64,000 bases of DNA from Papaver somniferum. Taxonomy: Eukaryota; Streptophyta; Magnoliopsida; Ranunculales; Papaveraceae. The notes under the pieces were generated by a model. The model made no database searches and was not told the origin of the DNA. It saw only the letters and a list, made by a program, of their open reading frames with translations. The stretch covers positions 86,074,149 to 86,138,148 of the forward strand of contig NC_039361.1 in NCBI RefSeq assembly GCF_003573695.1, read 5' to 3'. Shown piece by piece: positions 10,423-23,027 of the stretch (the stretch's first letter is position 1; each line of letters begins with the position of its first letter). Position numbers and translations under genes: made by a program.

Positions 10423-10881
10423 GTACGGAATTTTTATTTATTTATAAGATTTTTTGTTTGTTCATGAGTTGTTCGTCATAAAAATCATATGTGTATATAC
10501 ATGATTTTGGACGTGAGTTTTATGAAAAAAAACATTGTTTTAGGAACGTACGTTCGTTCAATCGTTAGTTTAAGAAACTAGCAATAATCCCTGATTTAGA
10601 AAATATTTTATTTTAAATAGACCTGTGTCTAATGATAAAAAAAAATTTATGAGCTTTCATGAGAACCAAAATTTATCTTAAAGGTGTGAGTTTTCACAAA
10701 ATCGAAATAAACCTTCGTTTCAAAGACATGCGATCGTACGAAGGAAAAAGATTCTTTGATAAAACCGTGGAATATCCATGATTTTTTTTTATATGAAACC
10801 GTTACATGTTCACGGATTTTTTTACGTGAGTTTTACTCACATTAAAATAATAAACTTTATTTTTTACGTGAATAATTCACT

Positions 10882-10919
10882 TTATATATATATATATATA
10901 TGAATATATATATATATAT
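10882..10919. repeat. TA microsatellite in the 5' UTR intron of the E1 antisense gene
   Basis: An interrupted (TA)n tract of about 38 bp lies in the inferred leader intron (10423-11270). E3 lacks it at the matching place, so it expanded after the copies separated or was lost from E3. Confidence 0.85.
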
Positions 10920-11283
10920 TTTGAAAATCAAAGCCTGACTTTGAATAATGTTTAAAGGTAAAAAATTACTTGTGATGAAATATTGTTTAGTTTTCATAAT
11001 TAAGTAGTCAATGTTCACACAGTAGAAGTGTTCATGATTTTATGAAAATCTGAGTTTTACTCGTCTGTTGTATATTTCGAAGAAACGAGTAAGTCTTGAA
11101 GTATTAACTCTTGCATTACAATCACTACTGTTAGTGGAATCGTAAAAGTTAAGAGTTAAGAATTACCATTTTCGTAGATGTTTCGCCGTGTGCATGATTC
11201 CATCATCTTGTCGAAGTTTGCATCTTATATGGATGATATACTGAAGTAGAATTTTGTGTGCATGTTACAGCTATTCCACAAGG

Positions 11284-12935
11284 ATGTATGACTCTCAAGA
11301 AAATGTGTCTCCAGAGATGATACATGCATGGATGAGGCTTCCATTAGTGAAGAAGATGATGAAACACCTGGAATCAAGAATGTTCCAAACAAAGAGGATG
11401 CATTTTTTGTGGCTCAAGGACCTGAAAAGTGCCTCAGAACTCCAGCATTTCGTCTTCTGATAAATCCTAAAGAGGTTACTCATAAAAAATTGGTGACTCC
11501 TCAGGAAGCCATTCGGTTCTATCTTGAACAAGGATATTTTTCTGCGTCAATCATTGAATTCAAGCTTTCTCGACGGCCTATAGAAAAATTTTCTGGATAG
11601 GTGAGGTGTATGCTGGGTTTTCCTCGTGTTCGAGCCATGCTGCATAATGCACAAATAACACAGGCTATCCAAGCCTCTGGAGACTTGTTCGTTTTTCATG
11701 ATGTGCGAGGTATGGTAGCTCTACTTTCTCGTGGGTGTATTCCAACTCACACTTTCATATGCAGATGGGGAGAGTTTACCATCACCTTAGAGGATGTATT
11801 TGCTTTGTTGCATCTTCCCATCACGGGTAACCTTCCTGAAGGTATTTCTTCCTTAGAGGAAACATCAATATCTAATAAATTGACAGCTGCAATGGAGGAT
11901 ATCAATAAGGTATCCGGCAGCAAAGGTTGTTACACTCATTGGTTAATACATTGGTGGCTGAGAGATACTCCTCTTGACTAGCCAGTTGACAGTATGTTAT
12001 CTATTGCTGCTTTCTTGTGTTTATGGATGTCCAGAGATGTATTTGAAGATGCTGGAAATTTGTTGAAGCCGTTCGTGATTCCTTTTCCCATTAAGATGGC
12101 TCAGGGTGAGCAACTCCCAATAGGTAGTCTGTTCTTGGGCTCTTTGTACTCTAACTTAGACTCCTTGATTATAAACTCCAGCGTCTCGAATGGCTTTATG
12201 AAGATTGAATGATATGCCAATACGATGTTTCGTCAAGCTTTGGTGTGGGAACGTTTCAAGAATTATGCACCCATTCCACGTACTATCTTGCAAGGACTGA
12301 ACTCTGATGCTCGTCATGTTTTCTCTAAGAGGGACAATACCAGGATCATGCGCTGGTCTACAAAGCAGCCCCGACTCAAGACTTGTTTCGTTGATGTGTT
12401 AGACCATGAATCTGAATTCAACCTCCGTCCATTGGTGTCAATCACTCCTCATATTTCTCAGTTGAAAACTTTCAATGCTGAAGAGAGAATGACTTTGAAA
12501 TATGGTGCTGATTTGAGCGACGGAGAGAGGTCTTTTATGCTGAGTTGCACTCCTGGTTACCTGATATCAACAACACATGGAGAATTCTCGGTGGAAGAAT
12601 ACAATATTGATAGGGCAGCTCGGCAAATGGGTATGGATCAATGTGTTCCGACTTTTCGGAGAAGGAAACCATCAGTTGAACAACTCATGACCCGTTTAGA
12701 CCGCACACATGTGGAAGTAAGTGAATACTGGTTCCCTAGATCCGAGCGAGTTACATATGTAACTCCGGGTTACATAAACTTTTGGGATCAACAACTCAGG
12801 CGTTTACTCGATTTAGTGACGGTGGATCAACGTTTGGTGAAGGAGCCTCCTTCTGCTGGGATGATTGCTACTCGACCAAGAATGAAGCATTTCCCTAGTG
12901 GTGATAAACGGAAAACATCTCCAGGATGTTCACAA
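11284..12935 (+). pseudogene. Plant mobile domain gene of E1, exon 1 (broken)
   Basis: ATG at 11284 follows an acceptor-like TTACAG (11265-11270). A one-base loss near 11316 shifts the frame to MDEASISEEDDETPGIKNVP. In-frame stops occur near 11598 (TGG to TAG compared with E3), 11979 and 12210. The conceptual exon is about 550 residues. The plant mobile domain signature is clear: FPRVRAML, then CIPTHTFICRWGEFTITLED followed by hydrophobic residues and LPITGN. Further on are GDLVVxK-less but conserved blocks such as MAQGEQLPIGSLFLGSLYSN and DGERSFMLSCTPGYLI. PMD proteins in plants include MAIN/MAIL-type nuclear proteins and many transposon-borne copies. The exon ends TCACAA/GTGAGT at 12936. 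The gene is antisense to E1 and its intron hosts E2. Confidence 0.85.
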
Positions 12936-12978
12936 GTGAGTATTCTTTGCATAATCTTCATAAAATTATGATAATTGT

Positions 12979-15900
12979 TGTTGATGGTGGATTTTCAAAA
13001 AGGTCAAAACCGTAAAATCGTGACGCATGTTTTTGACACGGCTTTAAGGCATGCAACGATTCATATTTTACGAAGCCATGATGAACATGTATGTCGAAAG
13101 GCCTCCACTAGCTGAGCGTTCGATCCCTGACATTTCATCGTGCCCTCTATGTAGAATAACATAATTGGGCGGTTCTCCGTAAGATTGAGAGCAATAACGC
13201 CTTCAGGACGCCGATGACACTCACTGTTCCCTAACTACGTGAGAGATACCCCCCTCTACATAGAAGAACGATTGGGTGGTTCTACGTAAGATTGAGAGCA
13301 ATAACGCCTTCAGGACGTCGGTGATACTCACTGTTCCCTGACTATGTATAGAGACCGTGTATATACCCAGGCGGTTCACCGTAAGATTGAGAGCAATAAC
13401 GTCTTCAGGACTTCGGAAAACATCCGTTGTTTCCTGACTATGCACCTCAGAATGGGTATGACGCTTTAACTGGCTAGTATCCCTTCTGCAATAGATTAAT
13501 TCTACCGTGACATTCACCACTGGATTCCTAGAAAATAATCTATCTTTTCTTATTGCTCCTATTCCATGGTCAAACTCACGAATGGTTCTATGGAATGGTA
13601 ATAGATAAATGTATTTCTCCGATTTCATGATCGAATCCACGACTTGATCTCATGAAATGGTAATAGATATTACTTCTATTTCATGGTTGAATCCACGTTC
13701 ATCTCATGAAATGGTAATATCACCACCTATCTTATTAATCCGATTCTGTGGTCGAATCCACGATCCCATGAATGGTAATACCTATTTTATTGTTATTTCG
13801 AATTCATGGTCGAATCCACGGATGATCCTATGATAATAATAAACTACTCACTTTTATTGCTCAATTTCATGAATCATTATCCACCGAATTTCATAAATTA
13901 GTAATAAATACTTAGTAATCGGGCATCTGGACTGCCACTGAGTAAGCCCCATAAAATGGTGCAAGTGTATTCGACAATGATGCACAAACGACCACCCAAA
14001 TGCGTGAACGCGCATAAAAAATATGGACAAATGAGGAATCCCGCACAAAACAGGAGAGATAAAATAATAATATTAAAATAATGGAGAAGCGCCCATGGGC
14101 CGGGCCCACCGGCCGGCCGGTCCCATGCTTTCTCCATTATTTTTCCTTATTTTCGTTGTTTTCATAAACTCATGAAGACTTCTCCATTCTAGCAACTTTC
14201 CTTGTTTGAGCAAAACTCGTGGTTTCTCCATATTTTCATGGTTTCCCCAATTTTGTGTAGTTTCACAAAAATAATAATACAAAATAGGGAAAGATGTTGG
14301 GGGACCGGGAAACTTAGCCGGCCGTCCATGCCCTAGTCGTGGCCGATCCCACACCTTGCAATCCCTAATATTTCATAAATTGTTATTTTCTTCATCTTGT
14401 GAAACTCCCCAGTTTTAGCAAAAATCATGGTTTCTCCATATTTTCTCAAATATTGCACAAATCATGAAAAAGCCAAAAGTCAACATGGTCACATGACCGA
14501 CTAGGCTACTCACGAAAAATATATTTAAATATTATTATTTTAAGATTCACAAAATATTGATCAAATGAGCATACTTGCTCATTCGAGCAAAAACGAGGAT
14601 TTCAGTCAAAGATCGAACTCTTCTGAAAACCTGAAATATTGCTCAAACGCACATCAGAAAATGTTGAAACTCTCATAACTGAGACACGGGCATTATGGAG
14701 ACATGGTCATGCTCCCTTGACCGACCAAGGGAAGCCCCAAGGCTTGCAATAAGACGGTCCCACACATTTTCACACTTTTGACCTAATTTGCGCAATCGCT
14801 TATATTGGGTCCAAACTCTTCACAATTAACTCAGAGTTTGTGCAAACGCCCATCAGCGGTCCCACGACCACCAAGGGTCGGTATCATACCATCTTGGTCG
14901 GTCCCTCACCTTTCCATAATTAGGTTTTATCACCTAACACTCAATAGAGCAATATTTCAATAAGTGATGAAACCAACATTTAATCATCATTCTTTCACCA
15001 ACTCTGATGCACGCTCACTTAAGCGCTCGAGCATCACATGGATGGACATCCATAATTCCATGTGGTCGGTACTCTCTCACTCGACCTATTTTCGGCGATC
15101 CACCAATTAACGAACAGTCGATTGAAAACTAGGGTTTTGAACAAACTCTCAACAAATCATCATTCTGAGCATGATTCATACACCGAATAAATTTATGTTG
15201 ATCCAGCAAACAACACGCGAATTAATTGTATACTTTTTGGTAATATACCAATATTTTAATTGGTCACGTCACCAATAAATAATTTGTCGAATCGAGCAAC
15301 ACTTGCTCAATTGCTCGAATATTGATCCAACTATCAATATTCAGTGATCTATCAGTAATACATCGAATTGAGGAATACTTTCTCAATTGCTCGAAGATTG
15401 ATCCAACTACCAATATTCAGTAATTTGCCAGTAATTCGTCGAGCAATACTTGCTCAGTTACTCGAATGTTCCACTGAGCAATTCGTCATTCATGCTCAAT
15501 TCAACAAAACCTAGACTCACTGTCTAAACAGTCAACAACTGACTAATTAATAAACGTATGTCATGCATAATCCACGATTCGTGAGACATCAATCACCTCA
15601 AATTGGGGGATATCAATTAGGGTTTTGGTATGGCGGCCTACAGCACGTGGATTCATCCACAACGAGAAATGTGAGTAAGTCGTGTCAACGGTTGAAGGAG
15701 TTAGCAAAGTAGTGGGTGAATGATCAACTAAGTTTCCGCACAATCTGGAACTGGTTTCACCACGATATCCCACTTTCCCACTCTTTCACTCAAGAAACCG
15801 TCACACTTGCAGGGATCAAGGTGTTCACGACTCTGACAATGTAAATAAGTCTCTGAATCCATGATTAAAGAGAACGAATGATCACTAGCTATCAACAATT

Positions 15901-16274
15901 GTCTACACAGAATTTCTCGAGTAACTACTCTCAAGAATTCATCAATCCATCAGAACTTATTTGAACTCATCAGTTCACCAAAAAGTGCAGAAACCTTCAA
16001 CACATCCACAATCCTTGATCATCACTGATCCCACATAATTCTTAGCTTCCCTCCTACATATCAACGGATCTCCCTCTTTGCGACCGAATTGACTCTGGAA
16101 CGACCATTGTCTTGGTTTAGGCTGGAGTCCTACAGATTGATCTCTCAAATCTAAGCACTCCCTCTGCAGTGCATCTGTGTGAGGTTAAGCAGTTTGCTTG
16201 ATTGAGGATTCTTGACAACATGCTCGTCTCTCCACTTCCCTAAAAAACTAGTGACTCGTTTTTCCTCATCCACA
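12979..16274 (+). repeat. E2 5' LTR (3296 bp)
   Basis: It starts TGTTGATGGTGG and ends TCCTCATCCACA, followed after 2 bp by the primer site. It aligns in reverse with the LTRs of E1 and E3, for example the GCGACCGAATTGACTCTGG block near 16080. Repeated blocks near 13150-13450 each contain CCGTAAGATTGAGAGCAATA and CTTCAGGAC, about 110-120 bp apart. These are followed by AATGGTAATA units (13560-13830) that pair ATTTCATGGTCGAATCCACG-type sequences. Confidence 0.92.
13140..13840 (+). repeat. Two short tandem repeat fields inside the E2 LTR
   Basis: Three units with GTAAGATTGAGAGCAATAACG occur near 13179, 13286 and 13381, each followed by CTTCAGGACG and CACT..TTCCCTGACTA. Downstream, units of about 50-60 bp repeat TTCATGGTCGAATCCACG with TGAAATGGTAATA (13560-13830). 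The same fields occur in the 3' LTR (23220-23890) with small changes. Confidence 0.75.
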
Positions 16275-16276
16275 GA

Positions 16277-16295
16277 TTGGCGACCACAATGGGAG
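16277..16295 (+). promoter_or_regulatory. E2 primer binding site
   Basis: TTGGCGACCACAATGGGAG lies 2 bp inside the 5' LTR. The same site, with TGGCGACCACAGTGGGAG as consensus, lies next to the 5' LTRs of E1, C', E4 and E3. TGGCGAC-type sites are used by Tat/Ogre elements. I do not name the tRNA. Confidence 0.85.
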
Positions 16296-16330
16296 ATTAA
16301 TCTCTTGGTTACAATCTCAACTTTCACAAA

Positions 16331-18785
16331 ATGGTTGATCTTAGGTCAGGTTCAGTTACAAATCATAACGCAAACAACCGCTAGCACTAGCAAAAATGGT
16401 GGTACTCCAGAAACCATTCCTGCTTCCAACACCGATGTTATTGATACCACTCCTCCTCAAACCAACATTGGAGACCATCCCCTGTTCGGCCGCTCTCCCG
16501 AAGAAATTAGAGAAAATCCGCCTACCATAGCTGATCTCATGAAGGTGCAAGAGACTCTCGCAAAAAATCATATTGGCATGGCCACCACTCAGAAAGAGCT
16601 GTGCAATTATCTCAAAACTCTTACTAACAAGATGTAAGAGAAAGCTCAGGAGAAAGGAAAAGCCAAAAAAATATCTCCGGCTGCTGATCCTGAAGTCACT
16701 CCGATTCATGTAGAAGATGATGATGAGGTGCACAAGGCTGCAGATAACCCACCAACAAAGGAACCTGTAGGCTTCATCACTCGTGAGGACCTGGAACGCT
16801 CCATGGAGGATCGATGAAAAACATCATCTGTTCACCGTCATCAACCTCCATATCCTGCTGCTAGGAAAAGAATTCCTCTCACTAAGGGATACACCTCTCC
16901 AACGTTCACACTGTACAACGGAACAGGGAATGCTCGAGAACACTTATTTCGATTCCTGGAAGCATTAGGCGAACGTGAACACAACCATGTTGTCCGTCTG
17001 AAGGAATTCTCGAAATCTCTGACAAGTAGAGCATACACATGGTACAAAAACATTGCACCTGGATGCATCACTGGCTGGGGAGAAATGGTTAATTATTTCT
17101 ACCGAAAATACTTCTTTTTCTCAGAGAAGATTAGTCTCTCTGACTTAGGAATAATGCCTCGGAAGAGCAATGAACATCCGAACGATTATGTGAAAAGGTT
17201 CAGAGTCCAATCTTTGGATTGTCATGACCCGAATATCACGGAACAACAACTGGGGACTTGTGCATTAACAGAATGATCCCGGTCTATAGAGCCTTGCTGG
17301 AAAATCTATGGTTCCATACTTTCTCAGAACTTCATAAAACATCCAAGCGATCAGCGACTACTGCACCTGCTTTACTGGAAATAGCAAAGTCTGCAAGTTC
17401 GAGAAACCTCGAAGCAGCCGACGCCTAGTCAATAGGAGGTAGAATCTCCAACCTTCCATGAATGTTGATGAAGGGAGCAAAAAAAAAGACGAAGTGCATC
17501 CACATAAGAACGCTTCTCCAACATCCCAAGCTCATACGAAAGTGCAAAGAAAGGATAACCAATCTTGCACAATCCTCGACCTGGCATCAACGAACGGGGA
17601 AATGATCAAACGGGGACTCAAACTTCCATATTCCCACAGTGATCGAGTTACTGGAATTTTGGGTTCAAGATGATGCAATCTACCATTCATCAGAGAGAGC
17701 CAACTGAAGAAAAAATGGAGAATACTAGAAGGTTGATCCACAATAGCTTCAACTGGTGACTAAAGGAGTACACACAAATCCTCTCCCAATCAGAACCTTT
17801 ACACTCTCTGAAAAACCAGTCAAAGAAGCAGTTCAGTCATTGATCGAGCACATCTGTGAATTGCTTTATATATCAAAGGCACGAAGGATGGATATGTTTG
17901 CGGCTTTGAACTATATAGTGTCTGGAAAATGACTATCCATTCCAGAAACACTCCCTGAGCCTCCATCCACATACAAAGAGATGTACGACTGGGGACTGCT
18001 TACCACAGTCAATCTCCAAGGAAATGAATTTGAGAAAACGTTGATCGATGATGTCACTTCTATCAACATTGTTCCACTGAAATCCCTCAGATTCACAGGC
18101 ATCACTCGAAAAGAAGCTATTCATGCTCCCATTTCAATTAAAGACCATGAAGGAACGCTCAGAGATACTTATGGCTACATCACTCTCAAGGTGAAAATAT
18201 GTTCAACCTGAACATATACCAAGTTTCACATAATCAGGAAGATCCAAGATATGACACGATCCTCGGACGAGCGTGGATCCATGCTGAAAACATGACTACA
18301 AACAAAGCGTCCTTTGGTTGCACATCTCTCTAGCGAAGAAAGTTCTGATCCAGAAGATTTGGCGAACGTTCCATCATCAGATGACTTGGAGGAATTTCGA
18401 ACTGTGACAAGGTTGAAACAAGAACCTGTAAAGATGCATAAACATTCATTAATAGGTTCCGCACTCATACGTTATAAGTGGGTAATCCCACTTCAACAAT
18501 ATTTTACCAAGTGTTTGAATCTGACACTTCTACGAATCGAGCGTCTCACTGAGACAATCATTGAGATGATGTTCAAGCATGTCGAAGAACAATTTGGGAA
18601 ATTTTCCACATCCTAGCAGGAGTATCCATTTGTGCCACAAAATCGGAATGCTCTGATGTCTGCACAAGTGTTGAATCCCACTTCCGCAACGAAAAGAATG
18701 CTGAATCGACATAAGATACTCGGGGCCGAGATGATCAAGCCTAAGACATTCAAATCTTAAAGGATATAAAGCTTCAACGCTCAAG
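16331..18785 (+). pseudogene. E2 gag-protease, broken
   Basis: ATG at 16331 opens MVDLRSG, as in the other copies. Readable blocks in order: HPLFGR and KVQETLAKN (N-terminal region, 16480-16570); FITREDLER (16785); a Retrotrans_gag-type capsid with FSKSLTSRAYTWYKNIAPG (near 17000-17060) and DYVKRFRVQSLDCHDPNITE (near 17190-17240); then a protease-like block LIDDVTSINIVPLKSL (near 18045-18090) and YDTILGRAWIH (near 18250). Stops are present near 16380, 16635 and 16815, and several frameshifts follow 17270. The protease active-site motif reads DVTS instead of D-T/S-G-A/S. The integrase C-terminus seen in E1 and E3 is not recognisable here. Confidence 0.85.
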
Positions 18786-20474
18786 CATCTAAGAATTCTT
18801 CAAATTGTACTCCCAATCAAAGAGTACACCTTCAATATTGGCGCCTCTGGCTTCAGCACAAATATCTCGACGATGACACACTGATTCAGCAACAACATGA
18901 TCAAAGTGTAACTAAACTACAATCGATAAGTCTTCGTTATCCCATGATAAGACTTCTGAAGTAGATGCAACATCATTCGCACAAGCTCCTGAACATACAC
19001 TGGGGACTTAATCTTATTGTAGAAATCGATTCAAATCAACTTCCATAAATGTTATCCACATAACAAGTTCTTGCAACCTATGTAGTTTCATGAAACTTCA
19101 TCAACGATACCTCTCTACATCACAATCCCCTGCACGATTGAAGAACTTCCTCTCTTCACCAATCGCATTCAGAATGAAGACTGCTGCTGCTATCTACCGT
19201 AACAACATCAATTCCTTGACAAAACCACTTCATGGTAAAGTCATAATGTTAAGGAGAATTTGGGTTGAACTCCCATTACACCTTCATCTTAATAATGCTG
19301 AACCCATCAACTAGTTCATGAATGTAAAGGCTCACTGGATGGAGGAGCAAAGATTATCGATAATCATGGTACTAGCCTTTTCGGTCTCTGGAGCGACTCC
19401 AACCATACTATCGCCATCAACAAGGATATGTAGAGGAGCTACATTCATGGTCTCATCATCAACAAGAATTTATGGAGAAAATTCAATCGTGATCTCAACA
19501 TCAACAACGGTTTCATGAGAAACATCCTCGCTTCATCAATTAATCATTCTCTGAAGTATTACTCGATGAAGCGTACTTCTCCAAGCACTAATGATTCATA
19601 TCAAGGTGTGTAGACATGAAATATTTTCACATGAAAGTCTTTCCGAATCTTGCACGACGGGCGGGCACAATCCCAAGTCTTCTACAAGATGTTCTCAGCA
19701 CCTCTACAAATGAGATACAACACATTTCAGGCCATGAGTTTACAAAAACGTACGAATGGGTGAGGAATGGGACAATTCCTCCTCAACAAAAGATGTTTGT
19801 CTATGTCTCTTCTACAACATACCAAAACGGCGTATCAATCGGAAATACGAGCTGAAAGATATGGCCTTTACCGTCAGGTCTATGAAATCTGAAAAATTTG
19901 TACGGGATTACAAATTACAAATATGCACGCCTCGTTGGCTGACTTCTACAACTCTAAATTAAGTGATTATTTTCTCATTTGATAACCCAGTCACTTAGCT
20001 TCAAAATTTGGGGTCAAGTATCGAATTACGACGTCATATGAGGTTCCTACAGCTTCCAGAGCATACAACATGCAAGAAACAGTTCTTAGACGGGATTCGT
20101 AACTTCCACAGTCGATCGGTGTCCACCAGGTCATTCCGACAAGTCCTTCATCAAGGTACCTCCAACTTCGACCACCTAGGTATTTACATCAATTTATCTA
20201 CCTGGGTCCTCTATCTAGGTCTTGCCAGAAGAAGGAAAAACGAAAAGAGAGATTTAACAAAACACTGGGGACTGACGGTCCACTGATCATGGCGATGAGT
20301 TTCACAGTCCAAGACTCGTGACACCAGACTCTCGTGCGCTGATCATTCATCATAAAAGGAATTCTTCCATCAGTACATGCAATCATGGTCATTACATCAC
20401 CCCCTCTTGAGAGTAATCTCAGTGATGATCCCGTGACCAGGGTTTCAGAAGTGATGTTTCTACGACTGACAGAA
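18786..20474. other. Unassigned interior of E2
   Basis: This 1.7 kb has no counterpart of similar length in E1 or E3, where gag and the antisense gene end about 300 bp apart. Short frames on the plus strand (19090-19314, 19616-19855, 20008-20286) show no motif I recognise. TGGGGACTTAAT at 19001-19012 and TGGGGACT near 20266 resemble the core of the polypurine tract. A field at 19380-19520 repeats TCATCAACAAG-like triplets. Confidence 0.4.
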
Positions 20475-21803
20475 ACAAGTTGGCACCGCAAGCACCATGC
20501 TCATGTATCAATCAAGGGTTCCTGATCTCAAATGAATCATTGACATCAAAATCTTTCACCAACCGTTCAAGACACAAGCGAATGGTCTAAAGACACAACA
20601 AGAGTGTTTTACAACAAACCCGTCTGAGATAATTTTACGCTTCCCTGTATAAGATGACGAACTGGGATCAATTGGTGAAGAATCTAGGGATGGGTCATAT
20701 ACCATTCTATTTGTATGGATGTTCTCTACAAATATCAAAATTTCATAATAATCGGATGAACGAGCAAGGAGATGTGGCCAAAACATTGAACAACATACAA
20801 TCTGAAAAAGTTCTGAAAGTCTCCTGGAAGTTTACTGTTTCGCCTTTTTCAGGCCCTCAACATGCTCAAAACTAAAAAAGCTTCTTCAAAAATCTTGGAA
20901 ATTTCCTGGGATTGAAGATACATATGCAGACCGCAAAAATCCGATTCCGGACTGAGATTCTACAGTGTTTTTACTAAAAGGCTGAAGTCTGAAATTTTCT
21001 GGTGACGTATTTCAGCAAAATTACTCGTATACTCACATGGATTCTCATTCATTCATTCATAAATCAGCAATTTCATACTTCCATGAAGAAATTACAAGAG
21101 ATGTACTTACCAGGGGAGTCTCTAAATCATTTGAAGGATCGAGAATGCCGGAATCTCCATTGGCAATGCTGTTATCTCCATTCGGTTCGGGATTTCGGAA
21201 TTCTCCATATTCCCATGTTCCAAAGAAGAGTGCGCTTCATCAACATGCTGAGTATCTACAATAATTTATTCCTGGATTCATCAACAATAATTATTTTTAT
21301 TTCATTCAAAGGGATGCCACGATCACTTGCGCGAAAGAGATACTTACATCGACTTCTTCATCAGTGCTGGATTCCTGAATTGTTTGCCCGGGAACAAGTT
21401 GAGGACCGTCAATCGATGGAGCAAAAGTCTGAAAAGAAATAACAAACCTTGGTCTTGTGATCCTAATTGCACGAGCACATTTATGACACAAGGAGCGCTA
21501 ACAACTCACCAAAGAAACGGCTGGGGATTGCACGTCATTTGCTAACATCCTGTAGTCCTTACTTCTGGTTTCTCCGCTCCCGTAGACTTTCTTCCATTTC
21601 CGTGGAGTCTACATTGATCCTGGATCTCACTATACGATCATCCTGTGGTAAAGCTAATGAAATAACCAGAAGTGCAACTCAGTATGAAGAATCTCTCACC
21701 ATCACTCAGAGGTCCCAGAAGTACCATTTCTTAAAGTTGCATCCGTAGAGATGTCATCTCTGGAAACACCATCTTTGGAATTATAATCATGGGAGTCAGT
21801 CAT
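20475..21803 (-). pseudogene. Decayed antisense PMD gene of E2
   Basis: On the minus strand, ATG at 21803 begins MTDSHDYNSKDGVSRDDIST, matching the start context of E3 (MSDSQEN). About 25 codons later the text jumps to a block like DGERFFILSCTSGYFI, homologous to DGERSFMLSCTPGYLI deep in exon 1 of E3. The entire PMD signature is therefore deleted. The small exons persist with introns: exon 2 end and donor at 21510, exon 3 at 21348-21428 with acceptor CAG and donor GTAAGT, exon 4 at 21111-21271 with donor GTAAGT. The following stretch resembles intron 4 of E3. Exon 5 is not recognisable. This copy shows that the intron positions are ancestral. Confidence 0.7.
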
Positions 21804-22752
21804 TCTTGTAAAGTGGCTACTTCAGCACATCTTTCATACAAAGCGCAGGATTCAACAAAACAATGAATCATGGAATAAAGCTGCTCACAACAGCGTCTAC
21901 AAAAATGGTAATTCTCAACTCTTACATATTTACAGTTTCACGAACTTAGTGATAACAACGTAAAACTCCGAAAAACTTGCTTGCTCTTTTAAACCTGCAA
22001 AAGTGAGCAAAAAACTTATCATTCAAGAGTCAACACTGACTTTTCACGAAACTTCCATCACGTGAACAATTCATATAATTTTCACCGTGTGAGTGACTCC
22101 CACCGAATGAAAACTCATTGGTTTTGTGCATACACTATCAGATCACAAAATTCATACAAACAATATTTTATCAAAAATTGTTTACTTCTAGCAATTGCTG
22201 AAAATCAAAATTTGATTTCATATAAATTTTCACTGTGTGAACATTCACTGGTTTTTTAAAATTTGGACAGACGTCCATTCTACAATTATGAAAACTCACA
22301 TACAAACATTTTTTTCACCGTGAATAATTGCTTATTTTCAACAATTGTTCAAAATCAAAACATTGATTTTACAAAAAAATATATATTTTAACGTGAAACT
22401 TACGTAACTTTGAAAATATATGTATGTATTTTTGCTCCCTCTCGCGAGCATTCGTCTTTGAAACGAGAAGTGTATTTTCAAAAATTTATGAAGGCTCACA
22501 TATCGAAAATAAATCTTTTTCATGAAAGCTCATAGATAAATTTTTTATTACTAACAGACGCACGTCTATTCAAAAAAAAAAAAACTTTTATCTCGTACGA
22601 GCATCCACCTTTGAAACGAGAATTTATTCCCTTTTGTGAAATCTCACATATTTAAAAATAAAATTTTGGCTTTCGTGAAGGCACATAGACAAAAATTTTA
22701 TCACTATATTTTGTTTGTTTCTTAACTAACGAACGAACGCCTGTTCTTAAAA
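21804..22752 (-). other. Leader intron remnant of the E2 antisense gene
   Basis: This AT-rich, frameless stretch aligns in reverse with the 5' UTR intron of E1 and E3, for example TTAGTTAAGAAAC near 22720 and the ACGAG/CGTACGA blocks. The TATA box and 5' UTR exon that should follow are missing; see the junction at 22753. Confidence 0.55.
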
Positions 22753-23013
22753 CAAGGATTTCTTTTTGGGCTTGGGCCCGCAAACATTAAACCGACCAAA
22801 ACAAGAAACCCGATCGTCCAAATCAGCAGTGCCTCATCTCACGCGATGGAACTCTATCATTCAGGGTCCTTACCTGAGCATTTGCTTGTACATGACACCA
22901 TTGGAGCAAATCGAGGATTCTGAGACTACCTTTGTAGAATGAGTTCAACCACCGATCTCATCGACTGAAAATCACCAATTAATGCATACTGCGGAACATG
23001 ACTGTCCCTCACT
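22753..23013 (-). other. Deleted promoter junction and upstream region of the E2 antisense gene
   Basis: On the minus strand, sequence upstream of the promoter (GGGCCC, AAATCCTTG) joins directly to leader-intron sequence (TTTTAAGAAC) at a CCTTG, plus-strand 22753-22757. In E3 these two places are 311 bp apart (CCTTG at 45557 and 45868). The segment between them holds the TATA box and 5' UTR exon. This copy therefore has no antisense promoter. The rest of the stretch is frameless. Confidence 0.65.
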
Positions 23014-23027
23014 AAGCAGGGACTTAA
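23014..23027 (+). promoter_or_regulatory. E2 polypurine tract
   Basis: AAGCAGGGACTTAA directly precedes the 3' LTR start TGTTGATGG. It matches the tract of E1, E3 and E4. Confidence 0.75.

Noticed and set aside
10882..10919. Replication origin or scaffold attachment site suggested by the TA tract
   Set aside because: Only a microsatellite in an intron of one copy; E3 lacks it.
13221..13640. 139-residue minus-strand frame, with a copy at 23271-23570
   Set aside because: Both lie in matching LTR tandem repeats of E2; the conservation follows from the LTR pair, not from coding.
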